Source: Pseudomonas sp. JUb42
GTDB lineage: Bacteria > Pseudomonadota > Gammaproteobacteria > Pseudomonadales > Pseudomonadaceae
Direction: 5' to 3'
Assembly (NCBI RefSeq): GCF_024807945.1
Contig: NZ_JANUFD010000002.1
Coordinates: 248,001 to 312,000 of the forward strand
DNA length: 64,000 bases
The position numbers and the translations under genes are program-made. Of this stretch, positions 47,923-57,297 are shown one piece after another; positions within the stretch are counted from its first letter, which is position 1, and the number at the start of each line of letters is the position of its first letter. The notes under the pieces are model-generated. The model saw only the letters and a program-made list of their open reading frames with translations. It was not told where the DNA came from and made no database searches.

Positions 47923-48147
47923 ATGACCATCGACAAAACAGCGCCAACCCTGGCCGAAATTGAAAAAGAGCTGCTGGAAATCTCCGACCTGATGCGCTAC
48001 GCCTCAGCCACCGTCTATGAAAGCGGCGACAGCCTCAACGGCCCCCACCGCGACCTGGCCTTCAGCGGCGTGCACCTGATCGGTGAAGCGCGGGGCAAGG
48101 TGGATCGGTTATTGAGCCGGGTTGAGGGGGTGACGCGCAGCATCTGA
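47923..48147 (+). CDS. Small Pseudomonas-type protein (DUF3077/DUF6124-like, tentative)
   Basis: A 74-aa acidic, probably helical, soluble protein (EIEKELLEISDLMRYASATV, then HRDLAFSGVHLIGEARGKVD). It resembles short proteins seen in multiple copies in Pseudomonas genomes; the family name is from memory and tentative. The ribosome-binding site is weak (GGAA about 8 nt upstream), fitting control by the structured leader. No partner gene is adjacent and the function is unknown. Confidence 0.6.
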   Translation: MTIDKTAPTLAEIEKELLEISDLMRYASATVYESGDSLNGPHRDLAFSGVHLIGEARGKVDRLLSRVEGVTRSI

Positions 48148-48163
48148 ATCACCGCGAACGCAC

Positions 48164-48214
48164 GTAGGAGCAACTTTAGCCGCGAGGGTGTCCTCCCGGC
48201 TAAAGCCGGTCCTA
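48164..48214. repeat. REP element, type B
   Basis: GTAGGAGCAACTTTAGCCGC facing CCCGGCTAAAGCCGGTCCTA, 17 bp after the 74-aa gene. Confidence 0.7.
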
Positions 48215-48234
48215 CAGGACCCGACACAGATCCC

Positions 48235-48324
48235 GTGGGAGCGAGGCTTGCCCGCGAAGAGGGCGGTACATCCACCGCATTCTCTGAGGCTGAAAATACG
48301 CGTTCGCGGGCAGGCCTCGCGCCA
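48235..48324. repeat. REP-like inverted pair, type C
   Basis: GTGGGAGCGAGGCTTGCCCG facing CGTTCGCGGGCAGGCCTCGC. With the type B REP it fills most of the 333-bp gap between 48147 and 48481; the rest of that gap shows no clear feature. Confidence 0.7.
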
Positions 48325-48480
48325 ACGATCAAAAAACCCCATAGGACCGACCAAAAATCCCGCACTGCTCGCCGTAATGGGAAATATGATTGCATCACCC
48401 CACTCGAACCGGCACGATCGCTCTGCCGCCTGCGTTTGCAGGCCACTGCCCGCGTTACATGCCCCGGAGTGTTGTCGGCC

Positions 48481-49860
48481 ATGGCTCAACCCGCCTCACA
48501 TACCCCTGTCGCCTCGCAGAAACTGACCCCACGCGAATTTCGCGGGATGGTCGCAATTCTGTTGTCCATTGCCCTCGCCACCCTGGATACCGCCATCGCC
48601 AACACGGCGCTGCCGGCCATCGCTGCGGATTTGAATTCGTCCCCGGCGGCGTCGGTCTGGGTGATCAACGCCTATCAACTGGCGGCGGTCGCAACCCTGT
48701 TGCCCTTCGCCGCTTTAGGTGGCGTTGTCGGACATCGTAAGGTCTATCTCGGCGGCCTGATGCTGTTCGTGGTCTCGTCGCTGCTGTGTACCCTGGCCTG
48801 GTCGCTGCCGACCCTGACCATCGCCCGCGTACTGCAAGGCATCGGCGCCAGCGCCATCATGAGCGTGAACGCGGCACTGATCAGCTCGATCTTTTCCCAC
48901 GAACGCCTTGGCCGTGGCCTGGGCATGAATGCTCTGGTGGTCGGCACGTCCTTCGCCGCCGGGCCGACTATCGCCTCGTTGGTGCTGTCGGTGGCCAACT
49001 GGCCCTGGCTGTTTGCGATCAACCTGCCCATCGGCCTGTTCGCCCTGGTCTTCGGCTGGAATTCGCTGCCCGTGACCAAACCCGGCACCCTGACCTTTGA
49101 CCGACTGACGGCGGTGCTCAATGTCATCACCTTTGGCGCGCTGATCTTCGGCCTCAGTCAGGCCGCGCAACTGGGCTCCCTGAGCAGCGTGCTGATTGCC
49201 ATGGCGGTGTTTCTCGTCGCAGGCGCACTGATGCTGCGTCGCGAGGTTGGCCATCCGGCGCCGATGTTCCCGCTGGATCTGTTGAAGCGGCCGATGTTTG
49301 CCCTCTCCGCCCTCACCGCGTTCTGCTCCTTCGCCACCCAGGGCCTGGCATTCGTGTCGTTGCCGTTTTTCTTTGAAACCGTACTGGGTCGCGACCCGGT
49401 ACAGACCGGCTTCCTGATGACCCCCTGGTCAGTAGTAGTGGCCCTGATCGCGCCGGTGGCCGGGCGTTTGTCCGACCGTTATCCCGCCGGTCTGCTGGCC
49501 GGGATCGGCCTGGCGATGCTCAGTGGCGGCATGGTCTCTCTGGCACTGATGCCGGCCGACCCCAGCGCCCTGGAAATCTGCATTCGCACGATTTTCTGCG
49601 GCCTGGGCTTCGGTTTTTTCCAGGCGCCCAATCAGAAAGCCATCATGACCAGCGCCCCGCGCCATCGCGCCAGCGGCGCCAGCGGCACGGTGGCCACGGC
49701 GCGGTTGATCGGCCAGGCCACCGGGGCTGCACTGGTGGCCTTGAGCTTTGGCATTTCCGGCGAGCACGGGCCAGTACTGGCCCTGAGCATCGGCGCCTGT
49801 TTCGCCGCTGTGGGCAGTGTGGCCAGCGGCCTGCGCCTGCTGACCAAACCGGTGGTCTGA
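48481..49860 (+). CDS. MFS transporter, DHA2-like multidrug exporter
   Basis: A 459-aa transporter of 12-14 helices. First helix LLSIALATLDTAIANTALPA, the loop GGVVGHRKVYLGG (motif A-like) and GTSFAAGPTIASLVLSVANW (motif C-like) indicate a drug:H+ antiporter of the DHA2/QacA group. The ATG at 48481 is chosen; the upstream in-frame extension crosses REP sequence and is not real. No fusion protein or regulator is adjacent. Confidence 0.87.
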   Translation: MAQPASHTPVASQKLTPREFRGMVAILLSIALATLDTAIANTALPAIAADLNSSPAASVWVINAYQLAAVATLLPFAALGGVVGHRKVYLGGLMLFVVSSLLCTLAWSLPTLTIARVLQGIGASAIMSVNAALISSIFSHERLGRGLGMNALVVGTSFAAGPTIASLVLSVANWPWLFAINLPIGLFALVFGWNSLPVTKPGTLTFDRLTAVLNVITFGALIFGLSQAAQLGSLSSVLIAMAVFLVAGALMLRREVGHPAPMFPLDLLKRPMFALSALTAFCSFATQGLAFVSLPFFFETVLGRDPVQTGFLMTPWSVVVALIAPVAGRLSDRYPAGLLAGIGLAMLSGGMVSLALMPADPSALEICIRTIFCGLGFGFFQAPNQKAIMTSAPRHRASGASGTVATARLIGQATGAALVALSFGISGEHGPVLALSIGACFAAVGSVASGLRLLTKPVV

Positions 49861-49861
49861 G

Positions 49862-50521
49862 TCAGCGTTTCTTGAGGATCTCGATGGCCTTGTTGGCATC
49901 GAGCTTGGGGAAGGAGAAGCGGATCAGCAGCGGCGTTTCCTTGGTCAGGCCAATCACCAGCAGTTCTACGGCGCGGAAATTGGCCGGGGCATCGGCAAAG
50001 AAGGCGTCCATGTCGCGGTAGCTTTTTTTCTTGTCGGCGGTGGCCAGGTCAATGTCGACAAAGCTGTAGGTCAATGAGCCCGACTTGATTGCAGTGTCTT
50101 CAAACTCCTTGAATTTGCTCGCATACACCGCGCCCGAGGTCGAGGCGGCCAGCTTGAACATGTCCAGCTGGTTGCTGGCATCGCTCAGTGCCGAAAGCCG
50201 GTAGCTCTTGCCCAGCTCGTCGAGGGTGTGGGCGTAGAGGTCCTTGTCGAAGATGCTGATCAGCGACACCATGTTCAGCTTGTCGCTGATAAAGGTCAGG
50301 GCCGCGCTGAATCTGTGGCCGACGAACTCGACGTTATCCAGGCACAGGGCCTTGATGCCCATCTGCTCGGAGCAGTCGTAATAGCCTTTGACCGACTTGA
50401 AGCTGTCGTAGGGCGCGTCATAGGCATAGTTCTGGAACAGAATGTCGGCCGCCTGGGCAGCAGGCGCGCTGAACAGCGCGCTCACACTGACGATGAGCGC
50501 CGGGATCAGTTTATTGAGCAT
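49862..50521 (-). CDS. Exported hypothetical protein, unrecognised
   Basis: A 219-aa protein with a clean Sec signal peptide (LNKLIPALIVSVSALFSAPA, then AQAAD). The mature part has two cysteines (DCSEQMGIKALC) that could form a disulfide, and a C-terminal basic helix (LDANKAIEILKKR). I do not recognise the family. Convergent with the MFS gene, 1 bp between stops. Likely periplasmic. Confidence 0.65.
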   Translation of the reverse strand: MLNKLIPALIVSVSALFSAPAAQAADILFQNYAYDAPYDSFKSVKGYYDCSEQMGIKALCLDNVEFVGHRFSAALTFISDKLNMVSLISIFDKDLYAHTLDELGKSYRLSALSDASNQLDMFKLAASTSGAVYASKFKEFEDTAIKSGSLTYSFVDIDLATADKKKSYRDMDAFFADAPANFRAVELLVIGLTKETPLLIRFSFPKLDANKAIEILKKR

Positions 50522-50597
50522 GAATGCGGGCTTCCTGAGCGATCGAATATCGCTAATAGCCCAATGCTACCAATGAAAAACCCCGGCTGTCTCAGGA

Positions 50598-51029
50598 TTA
50601 CTTGATCAGCACCACCGGCACCGAGACATCGTGAATCACTCGGTTGGCCACCGAGCCCAGCAGCAAGCCGCCGATACTGCCCAGGCCACGGGTGCCCATG
50701 ACCACGGTATCGCAGCTCAACTGGCGTATCGCCGACTCGATCTGCTCCGGCACGTTGCCAATGGCCGGGTGCAATTCATAGCTGACATTGGCCGCTTTCA
50801 GAAGCGCCCCGGCTTCATCGAGAGCACGCTGCGCCGTTGCCAGCAGGCCATCGTTGATCTGCTCGATGAGGTTGCCGGTAATGTAGTCGCCATAGATCAC
50901 CGGGCCGTTCTGCACGTTGACCACATGGACTTCCAATGGGCGAGCCAGGCAGCCGGTGAAGTCGATGACGTACTGCAAGGCACGTTTCGAGGCTTCGGAA
51001 CCGTCGTAGGCAATCAGGACTTTGCGCAT
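50598..51029 (-). CDS. Universal stress protein (UspA family)
   Basis: A 143-aa single-domain Usp. N-terminal MRKVLIAYDGSEASKRALQY and the ATP-binding G-2x-G-9x-G-S motif in GTRGLGSIGGLLLGSVANRV are complete, so it probably binds ATP. Typical roles are survival in stationary phase, anaerobic or nutrient stress. Monocistronic. Confidence 0.93.
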   Translation of the reverse strand: MRKVLIAYDGSEASKRALQYVIDFTGCLARPLEVHVVNVQNGPVIYGDYITGNLIEQINDGLLATAQRALDEAGALLKAANVSYELHPAIGNVPEQIESAIRQLSCDTVVMGTRGLGSIGGLLLGSVANRVIHDVSVPVVLIK

Positions 51030-51174
51030 GTCGTTTCTCCATAAGGGCTATGGAGTCAACATAGGACGCTGACGAGCGGTGAACTTGACCGGGATCAATT
51101 GAAGCGGGGATTTATCGAGGGGTATAGCCAATACACCAACGCCGGGCATGAAGCCCCAGCGTTGGCGTTACAAC

Positions 51175-52827
51175 TTACAGCGCCATGTCGGCCGCTGGGT
51201 TGCTTTCAGCTTTCTTGACGGGTGCGGCCGGAGCTGCACCGGCAGCCGGGTAGGCCGCCGCGTCGATCACCGGAGGCTTGCTCAGCAGCAGGACGTCAGC
51301 GGTGTAGTCCCACTCTTGCTGAACGCGTGCGGGCGAGCCATTGAGCTTGGTACCGTAGCTCGGCACGATCTGGCGCATCTTCTCCTGCCAGGCAGGCGTC
51401 GCGACTTCTTTCTTGAAGACCTTCTCCAGCACATCGATCATGATCGGTGGCGCGGTCGAAGCACCTGGGGAGGCACCCAGCAGACCCGCGATAGTGCGGT
51501 CTTCGGAGTACACAACCTCGGTACCCAGCTTCAACACACCGCCTTTCTCAGGATCACGCTTGATGATCTGCACGCGCTGACCGGCCTGCCACAAGCGCCA
51601 GTCTTCTTTCTTGGCGTGGGGGAAGTACTCTTTCAGCGCATTGAAGCGGTCGTCATCCGACATCATCAACTGACCTGCCAGGTACTCGATCAGCGGGTAC
51701 TGCTCAACGCCTACCTGAGTCATCGGCCACACGTTATGGGTCGTGGTGGTCGACAGCAGGTCAAGGTAAGAGCCTTGCTTGAGGAACTTGGTGGAGAACG
51801 TCGCGAATGGCCCGAACAGGATCATGCGCTTGCCGTCCAGCACGCGAGTGTCCAGGTGCGGTACGGACATGGGCGGAGCGCCGGTCGACGCGATACCGTA
51901 AGCCTTGGCCATGTGTTGCATGGCGATGTCCTGATTATCGGTCACCAGGAACGAGCCACCGACCGGGAAGCCTGCGTATTCGCGGGCTTCAGGGATGTCG
52001 GATTTCTGCAGCAGCTTCAACGCGCCGCCGCCAGCGCCGACGAACACGAATTTCGCGTCAGTGCCGTGGGTGGTGCCGTCTTTCAGGTTTTTGTATTCGA
52101 CGTGCCAGCCGCCGTCTTTGTTGCGGGTGATCTCTTCGACTTCGCTCGACAACTTCAGGGTGAAGTTAGGCTTGGTCTGCAGGGCGGCAACGTACTGGCG
52201 AGTGACTTCACCCCAGTTCGCGTCGGTGCCGAGCGGTGTCCAGGTCGCGGCGATTTTCTGGTTGGGATCACGCCCTTCCATCATCAGCGGAACCCACTGC
52301 TTGATCTGCGCCTGATCTTCGCTGTACTGCATGCCAGCGAACAATGGGCTGCGCTGCAGTGCCTCGTAACGCTCTTTGAGGAACTTGACGTTATCGTCGC
52401 CCCACATGAAGCTCATGTGCGGAGTGGAATTGATGAAGGAATGCGGGTTCTTCAACACGCCCGAGCGGACCTGCCAGGACAGGAACTGACGAGTGACCTG
52501 GAAGGCCTCGTTGATCTCGATCGCCTTGGCGATTTCGATCTTGCCGTCTTTACCGTAAGGGGTGTAGTTGGACTCGGCCAGGGCCGAGTGACCCGTACCG
52601 GCGTTGTTCCAGCCGTTGGAGCTTTCTTCGGCGACAGCGTCGAGGCGCTCGACCATTTCCATGGTCCAGCCCGGTTCCAGTTCATTGAGCCAGACGCCCA
52701 GGGTGGCGCTCATGATCCCGCCGCCGATCAGCAGCACATCGACTTTCTTGGTTTCGGCAGCCTGCGACGGCGTAAGCGCCATCGACATCGCCAGGCCCAG
52801 CAGGGCCGTGTTCACTGTTTTAAACAT
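51175..52827 (-). CDS. mqo: Malate:quinone oxidoreductase
   Basis: A 550-aa membrane-bound FAD enzyme oxidising malate to oxaloacetate with quinone as acceptor. It has a signal-like N-terminus ([20 protein letters not shown]), FAD loop [40 protein letters not shown] and the C-terminal [17 protein letters not shown] low-complexity Ala/Pro/Lys tail ([20 protein letters not shown]) extends the protein; similar long-form Mqo enzymes occur in Pseudomonas. Confidence 0.96.
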   Translation of the reverse strand: MFKTVNTALLGLAMSMALTPSQAAETKKVDVLLIGGGIMSATLGVWLNELEPGWTMEMVERLDAVAEESSNGWNNAGTGHSALAESNYTPYGKDGKIEIAKAIEINEAFQVTRQFLSWQVRSGVLKNPHSFINSTPHMSFMWGDDNVKFLKERYEALQRSPLFAGMQYSEDQAQIKQWVPLMMEGRDPNQKIAATWTPLGTDANWGEVTRQYVAALQTKPNFTLKLSSEVEEITRNKDGGWHVEYKNLKDGTTHGTDAKFVFVGAGGGALKLLQKSDIPEAREYAGFPVGGSFLVTDNQDIAMQHMAKAYGIASTGAPPMSVPHLDTRVLDGKRMILFGPFATFSTKFLKQGSYLDLLSTTTTHNVWPMTQVGVEQYPLIEYLAGQLMMSDDDRFNALKEYFPHAKKEDWRLWQAGQRVQIIKRDPEKGGVLKLGTEVVYSEDRTIAGLLGASPGASTAPPIMIDVLEKVFKKEVATPAWQEKMRQIVPSYGTKLNGSPARVQQEWDYTADVLLLSKPPVIDAAAYPAAGAAPAAPVKKAESNPAADMAL

Positions 52828-53315
52828 GCTTGTTCCATATGATAAATCGCCATCCGCCCGCCATCAGCAGGAGCAGGAACCGTGCTGCCGGTAATCGCTA
52901 CCGTCGACACATCTCCCACGCCAGCGTGGACCAGAGGATGGACATACAAGGCCGATTGGGGTTTTTTGACCTCACGGTGATGTTCCCCTGCGCTGACTTC
53001 TTATTAATCATTGGCTTCAGCTGCTTGAGTGACACTACATCGTTCTATCCCGCACGAGTGCGGCCGTGGAGTGTATAGAACCCGCCGCGGAAACGGAAAC
53101 TACAGCAGAAAGCTTTCAGCAACCCTTCGATGACCGGATATGGGAGCGGATTTGCCGTGTTGTCGGCTGTGTCCCCTGTAAAGACGAACGAACGGGGTGC
53201 TTCTACACTTCCCGTCAAAGGTTGCGGTGATAAGGTGCTGAAGCAGAGAAATAGCCGATCCTTGCGAACCCGACGCCTTGCGCCGGTTCGAAAGGCAATT
53301 GCATGGAGTTGAAAC
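52828..53315. other. Divergent mqo/AIM24-gene intergenic region
   Basis: 488 bp. Several open frames cross it but none has a plausible start and codon use. I found no convincing promoter pair, terminator or repeat. Confidence 0.5.
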
Positions 53316-54440
53316 ATGTCTGTCTGGACCATCGTTGCTGGCAACACCGTACTCAATTCACTGGATCTGGAGAAAGCCAGGCTCGCCGCCAGGGAGAATC
53401 CGGGTGGCTGGTGCTGGCGGCCGGGCATGGCCGACTGGCAGCCGATCTACGAGAACAGCGAGATTCGGCCGATGAAAAAGGATGGCGTCACGCCGCTGCC
53501 CACGCCGCCGCAATCAATGATCTATCCCAAGCCCGGCGCCCCGCCCGCTGGCGCGGCCAATCTTCCTGCAGCACCGCCAGTGCCCTCTGCTGCGCCAGCG
53601 GTAAGGGCCAGCAGTGATGTCGCGTCGAGCGGTTTTGGCTCCGGTCAATGGACCGAGGGTCTCGACTTCAAGATCCACGGCATGGAAACCCAATTCGTCG
53701 AGGTGGAGTTGGATCAGGGCGAAAGCGCCATCGCCGAGGCCGGGGCAATGATGTACAAGACCTCGGATGTCGAGATGGAGACCATTTTCGGCGACGGCAG
53801 CGCCAGCGCGTCAGGCTTCATGGGCAAGCTGATGAGCGCAGGCAAGCGCCTGGTCACCGGTGAAAGCCTGTTCACCACGGTGTTCACCCAACAGGCGCCG
53901 GGCAAAGGCATAGTCGCTTTCGCCGCGCCGTTCTCCGGCACCATCCTGCCCCTGCACCTGAGTGACTACAACGGCAAGCTGATCTGCCAGAAAGACAGCT
54001 TCCTGGCCGGGTCCAAGGGCGTGTCCATCGGTATGCACTTTCAGCGCAAAATCCTCACCGGCCTGTTTGGCGGCGAAGGCTTCATCCTGCAAAAACTCGA
54101 GGGTGACGGATTGGTCTTCGTGCATATGGGCGGCACCATCCGCAAGATCAACCTGGCTCCGGGCGAGCGCCTTGATGTCGACACCGGCTGCCTCGCGGCG
54201 ATGACGGCCGAGGTGGATTTCGATATCCGCAAGGCCGGCGGCCTCAAAAGCATGCTGTTCGGCGGCGAAGGCGTGTTCTTCGCCACCGTGACCGGGCCGG
54301 GCACCGTGTGGCTGCAGAGCCTGCCCTTCTCGCGCCTGGCCGGCCGGATGCTGGCCGCCGCGCCGCAGGGTGGCGGACAGCGTCAGGGTGAGGGCTCGGT
54401 GCTGGGCGGGCTGGGGGACATTATTGGCGGGCGTAACTGA
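53316..54440 (+). CDS. GYF_2-AIM24 (TIGR00266-family) protein
   Basis: A 374-aa protein in two parts. The N-terminus (about 1-50: WTIVAGNTVLNSLDLEKARL, WCWRPGMADWQPI) looks like a GYF_2 domain. A Pro/Ala linker (about 65-105) leads to an AIM24/TIGR00266 beta-sheet domain (about 110-340: MKTQFVEV-like MPHGMETQFVEVELDQGE context, then FVHMGGTIRKINLAPGERLD). AIM24-family proteins often sit beside Ter genes in bacteria, as here; the molecular role is unknown. It precedes the VWA gene by about 200 bp on the same strand. Confidence 0.75.
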   Translation: MSVWTIVAGNTVLNSLDLEKARLAARENPGGWCWRPGMADWQPIYENSEIRPMKKDGVTPLPTPPQSMIYPKPGAPPAGAANLPAAPPVPSAAPAVRASSDVASSGFGSGQWTEGLDFKIHGMETQFVEVELDQGESAIAEAGAMMYKTSDVEMETIFGDGSASASGFMGKLMSAGKRLVTGESLFTTVFTQQAPGKGIVAFAAPFSGTILPLHLSDYNGKLICQKDSFLAGSKGVSIGMHFQRKILTGLFGGEGFILQKLEGDGLVFVHMGGTIRKINLAPGERLDVDTGCLAAMTAEVDFDIRKAGGLKSMLFGGEGVFFATVTGPGTVWLQSLPFSRLAGRMLAAAPQGGGQRQGEGSVLGGLGDIIGGRN

Positions 54441-54500
54441 ACATACGCCAGCGCATGGGCTCTCATCAGACACAACTTAACCTTGTGATATGAAGCTCCT

Positions 54501-54591
54501 TGTGGGAGCGAATTTATTCGCGAAGAGGACGGTGCATCAATCCATCTTCAGCGTCTGAACTACAGTCTTCGCGAATGAATTCGCTCCCACA
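54501..54591. repeat. REP doublet, type A
   Basis: TGTGGGAGCGAATTTATTCG ... GAATGAATTCGCTCCCACA between the AIM24-family and VWA genes. Confidence 0.8.
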
Positions 54592-54637
54592 ATTCGGCCC
54601 ATAAGACTGAGTCTCAAAACAACCAAAAGGACGACCC

Positions 54638-55891
54638 ATGCAGATTACCCAAGGACAAAGGTTGCCTCTGTCGAGCATCCTTCCGGGCGACCAGTTGAGC
54701 TTCACCCTCGCCATCACCCTGAATTCGCCCCATGTGATCGACTACGTGTGCTTTGGCGTCGATGCCGCCGGCAAGCTGTCCGATGATCGATACATGGTCT
54801 TTTTCAACCAGCCCACCAGCCCCTGCAACAGCGTGCGCCTGAGCAACGGCGGCGAGTTCGGGCTGAATCTGGCGACCTTGCCCAAGACCATTGAGCGCCT
54901 GGTATTTACCGCCTCGATTGATGGCAACGGCGCGATGAAGGACCTGACGGCCAGCCGCTTTGCGATCAAAGGCGCCAACGGCAGCGAATTGGCGACCTGT
55001 GAGTTCCGCGGTCAGGACTTTGCTGGCGAGAAAGCCATCATGGTCACCGATATCTATCGCAAGGACGGCGTCTGGCGCGTGCAGGCCAACCTGCAAGGCT
55101 TCAACGAAGGCCTCGACGCGCTGGTCCGGCACTTTGGCGGCGAAGTCGCTGAAGCCGCGCCTGTAGCAGCCCCTGCCCCGGTAAAGATTTCCCTGGAAAA
55201 GAAAATCGCCGCAGCCGCCCCACATCTGGTCAGCCTGGCCAAGAAAGCCCAGGTCAGTCTGGAAAAAAATCAGCTGGCGAACGTCAAGGCCCGCGTCGCC
55301 CTGGTGCTGGACGCCTCCGGCTCCATGAACGGCCAGTATTCCCGTGGCAGGGTGCAGGAGGTGGTGAATCGCCTGTTGCCCATGGCTGTGCATTTCGATG
55401 ACGATGGCGAACTCGATTGCTGGGCCTTCGGTGCCAAGTCCTGCCAGTTGTCGGCGGTATCCCTGGGCAACCATCAGGACTACATCAACACCGAGGACGG
55501 CGGCTGGCGCAACTGGAGCGTCGGCCAACGGATCAACGACGAGCCCAAGGTCATTCGCCAGGTCATCGACTACTACAAGCAGTCAGGCGATCGCACGCCG
55601 GTGTACGTGATGTTCATCAGCGACGGTGGGGTTCACGAAAACAGGGCCATTACCAAACTGATCGTCGAAGCGGCACAGCTGCCGGTGTTCTGGCAGTTCG
55701 TCGGCATCGGCGGCAACAGCTACGGCATCCTGGAAAAGCTCGACACCATGGAGGGCCGGGTGGTCGATAACTGTGGATTTTTTGCCCTCGACGACCTGCA
55801 CGACATCAGCGAAGAAGCGCTGTATGACAAGCTGATGGCGGAGTTTCCGGGATGGCTCAAGGAGGCCAGGGCCAAGGGAATTATCTTCTAG
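54638..55891 (+). CDS. TerD-like/VWA protein (TerF-type)
   Basis: A 417-aa fusion. The N-terminal half (about 1-175) is TerD-like but lacks the GDNRTG-type calcium site (it has PCNSVRLSNGGEFGLN instead). The C-terminal von Willebrand A domain (about 215-410) has a MIDAS: DxSxS in LVLDASGSMNGQYSRGR and the distal Asp in MFISDGGVHENRAI. TerF of enteric terZABCDEF is built this way. Here the gene is convergent with the ter operon instead of being its last gene. Confidence 0.85.
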   Translation: MQITQGQRLPLSSILPGDQLSFTLAITLNSPHVIDYVCFGVDAAGKLSDDRYMVFFNQPTSPCNSVRLSNGGEFGLNLATLPKTIERLVFTASIDGNGAMKDLTASRFAIKGANGSELATCEFRGQDFAGEKAIMVTDIYRKDGVWRVQANLQGFNEGLDALVRHFGGEVAEAAPVAAPAPVKISLEKKIAAAAPHLVSLAKKAQVSLEKNQLANVKARVALVLDASGSMNGQYSRGRVQEVVNRLLPMAVHFDDDGELDCWAFGAKSCQLSAVSLGNHQDYINTEDGGWRNWSVGQRINDEPKVIRQVIDYYKQSGDRTPVYVMFISDGGVHENRAITKLIVEAAQLPVFWQFVGIGGNSYGILEKLDTMEGRVVDNCGFFALDDLHDISEEALYDKLMAEFPGWLKEARAKGIIF

Positions 55892-55925
55892 GACGATCAC
55901 CCACGACGCTTGGATGGGTAAAACC

Positions 55926-55997
55926 TGTGGGAGCGAATTCATTCGCGAAGAGGCCGGTGAATTCACTACCGCCTTCGCGAATGAATTCGCTCCCACA
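55926..55997. repeat. REP doublet, type A (short form)
   Basis: TGTGGGAGCGAATTCATTCG ... GAATGAATTCGCTCCCACA, with a shorter spacer than other copies. Confidence 0.8.
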
Positions 55998-56031
55998 ATT
56001 CGCAGGCGCTGAATCAGCTGCCAACAGCAAT

Positions 56032-56061
56032 AAAAAAGCCCCTGACATGCAGGGGCTTTTT
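56032..56061. terminator. Bidirectional terminator of ter operon and terF-like gene
   Basis: AAAAAGCCCCTG-ACATG-CAGGGGCTTTTT: a perfect 12-bp stem with A/T ends, between the convergent genes. Confidence 0.92.
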
Positions 56062-56076
56062 CGTCGCAGCTCGGGT

Positions 56077-56655
56077 TTAGCCGATTGCCACACCATGGGC
56101 TTCAGCCAATGGCTTCAGGCCGCCGGCAAAGCCTTGGCCGATGGCCTTGAACTTGAACTCTTCGCCGTTGCGATACAGCTCGCCGAAGATCATCGCGGTT
56201 TCGGTGGAGGCGTCTTCGCTGAGGTCGTAGCGCGCCAGTTCCTTACCGTCAGCCTTGTTCACCACACGGATGTAGGCGTTGCCGACCTGACCGAAGCTCT
56301 GCTTGCGGCCTTCGGCATCGTGGATGGTGACAGCAAATACCAGCTTCTTCACCAGGGGAGCGAGGCCGGTCAGCTTAACGTTGACCTGCTCGTCGTCGCC
56401 GTCGCCAGCGCCCGAACGGTTGTCGCCCAGGTGCTCGATGGAACCGTCAGCGGATTTTTTGTTGTTGTAGAAAATGAAGCTGGCATCGTCGAGGACCTTG
56501 CCGCTTTCACCAACAACGAACACCGAAGCATCGAGGTCGAATTCCTGACCGTCGGTAACGCGGGCATCCCAGCCCAGGCCGACAGTTACTTCAGAAAGGC
56601 CTGGTGCTTCTTTGGACAGCGAGACGTTGCCGCCTTTGGACAGACTTACAGCCAT
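56077..56655 (-). CDS. TerD-family protein (TerE/TerD position)
   Basis: A 192-aa TerD domain. Calcium-binding loops are intact: [17 protein letters not shown] and [20 protein letters not shown]. TerD proteins bind Ca2+ and are predicted to gather on the membrane with TerC. Start [15 protein letters not shown] at 56655. Last gene of the minus-strand ter run, 35 bp after its close paralogue, matching the terE place in enteric order. Confidence 0.9.
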   Translation of the reverse strand: MAVSLSKGGNVSLSKEAPGLSEVTVGLGWDARVTDGQEFDLDASVFVVGESGKVLDDASFIFYNNKKSADGSIEHLGDNRSGAGDGDDEQVNVKLTGLAPLVKKLVFAVTIHDAEGRKQSFGQVGNAYIRVVNKADGKELARYDLSEDASTETAMIFGELYRNGEEFKFKAIGQGFAGGLKPLAEAHGVAIG

Positions 56656-56690
56656 GGTCTTATTCCTTGATCGTGGGTTGGAAAGTGTGT

Positions 56691-57266
56691 TTAGAAATTC
56701 ATGCCAAACGAGTTGGCTACTGCTTTCAGGCCGCCGGCATAGCCCTGGCCGATCGCGCGGAATTTCCATTCGCCGTTATTGCGGTACAGCTCGGCGAAAA
56801 TCATTGCGGTTTCGGTGGACGCATCTTCTGCCAGGTCGTAACGCACGACCTCGGCACCGGTTACTTCATTGACGATGCGAATGAAGGCGCCACCGACCTG
56901 ACCGAAGTTCTGCTTGCGCGCATCGGCTTCGTGAATGGTCACGGTGAACACAACTTTGTCGATATCGGCCGGAACGCGGCTGAGGTCGACCTTGAGCAGT
57001 TCATCGTCGCCATCGCCGGCACCGGTACGGTTGTCACCGGTGTGCTCGATGGAGCCGTCAGCACTTTTGAGCTGATTGTAGAAGATGAAGTCTGCGTCGC
57101 TGCGCACCTTGCCGCTGCTGCTCAGCAGGAATGCGCTGGCGTCGAGGTCGAACTCGGTACCGTCAGTCGCCCGTGGATCCCAGCCCAGGCCGATCAGCAG
57201 CTTGGACAGGGACGGGTCGGTTTTCGACAGGGAGAGGTTTGCACCTTTCTGAAGAGACAATGCCAT
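56691..57266 (-). CDS. terD: TerD-family protein (terD position)
   Basis: A 191-aa TerD domain with both calcium loops ([36 protein letters not shown]). Start at 57266 has AGGAG 9 nt upstream. Follows terC by 31 bp. Likely a tandem duplicate of the 56077-56655 gene, but the N-terminal segments differ enough for an old event. Confidence 0.9.
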   Translation of the reverse strand: MALSLQKGANLSLSKTDPSLSKLLIGLGWDPRATDGTEFDLDASAFLLSSSGKVRSDADFIFYNQLKSADGSIEHTGDNRTGAGDGDDELLKVDLSRVPADIDKVVFTVTIHEADARKQNFGQVGGAFIRIVNEVTGAEVVRYDLAEDASTETAMIFAELYRNNGEWKFRAIGQGYAGGLKAVANSFGMNF

Positions 57267-57297
57267 TTTCAACAACTCCTTTACTTGTGATTAAGGA

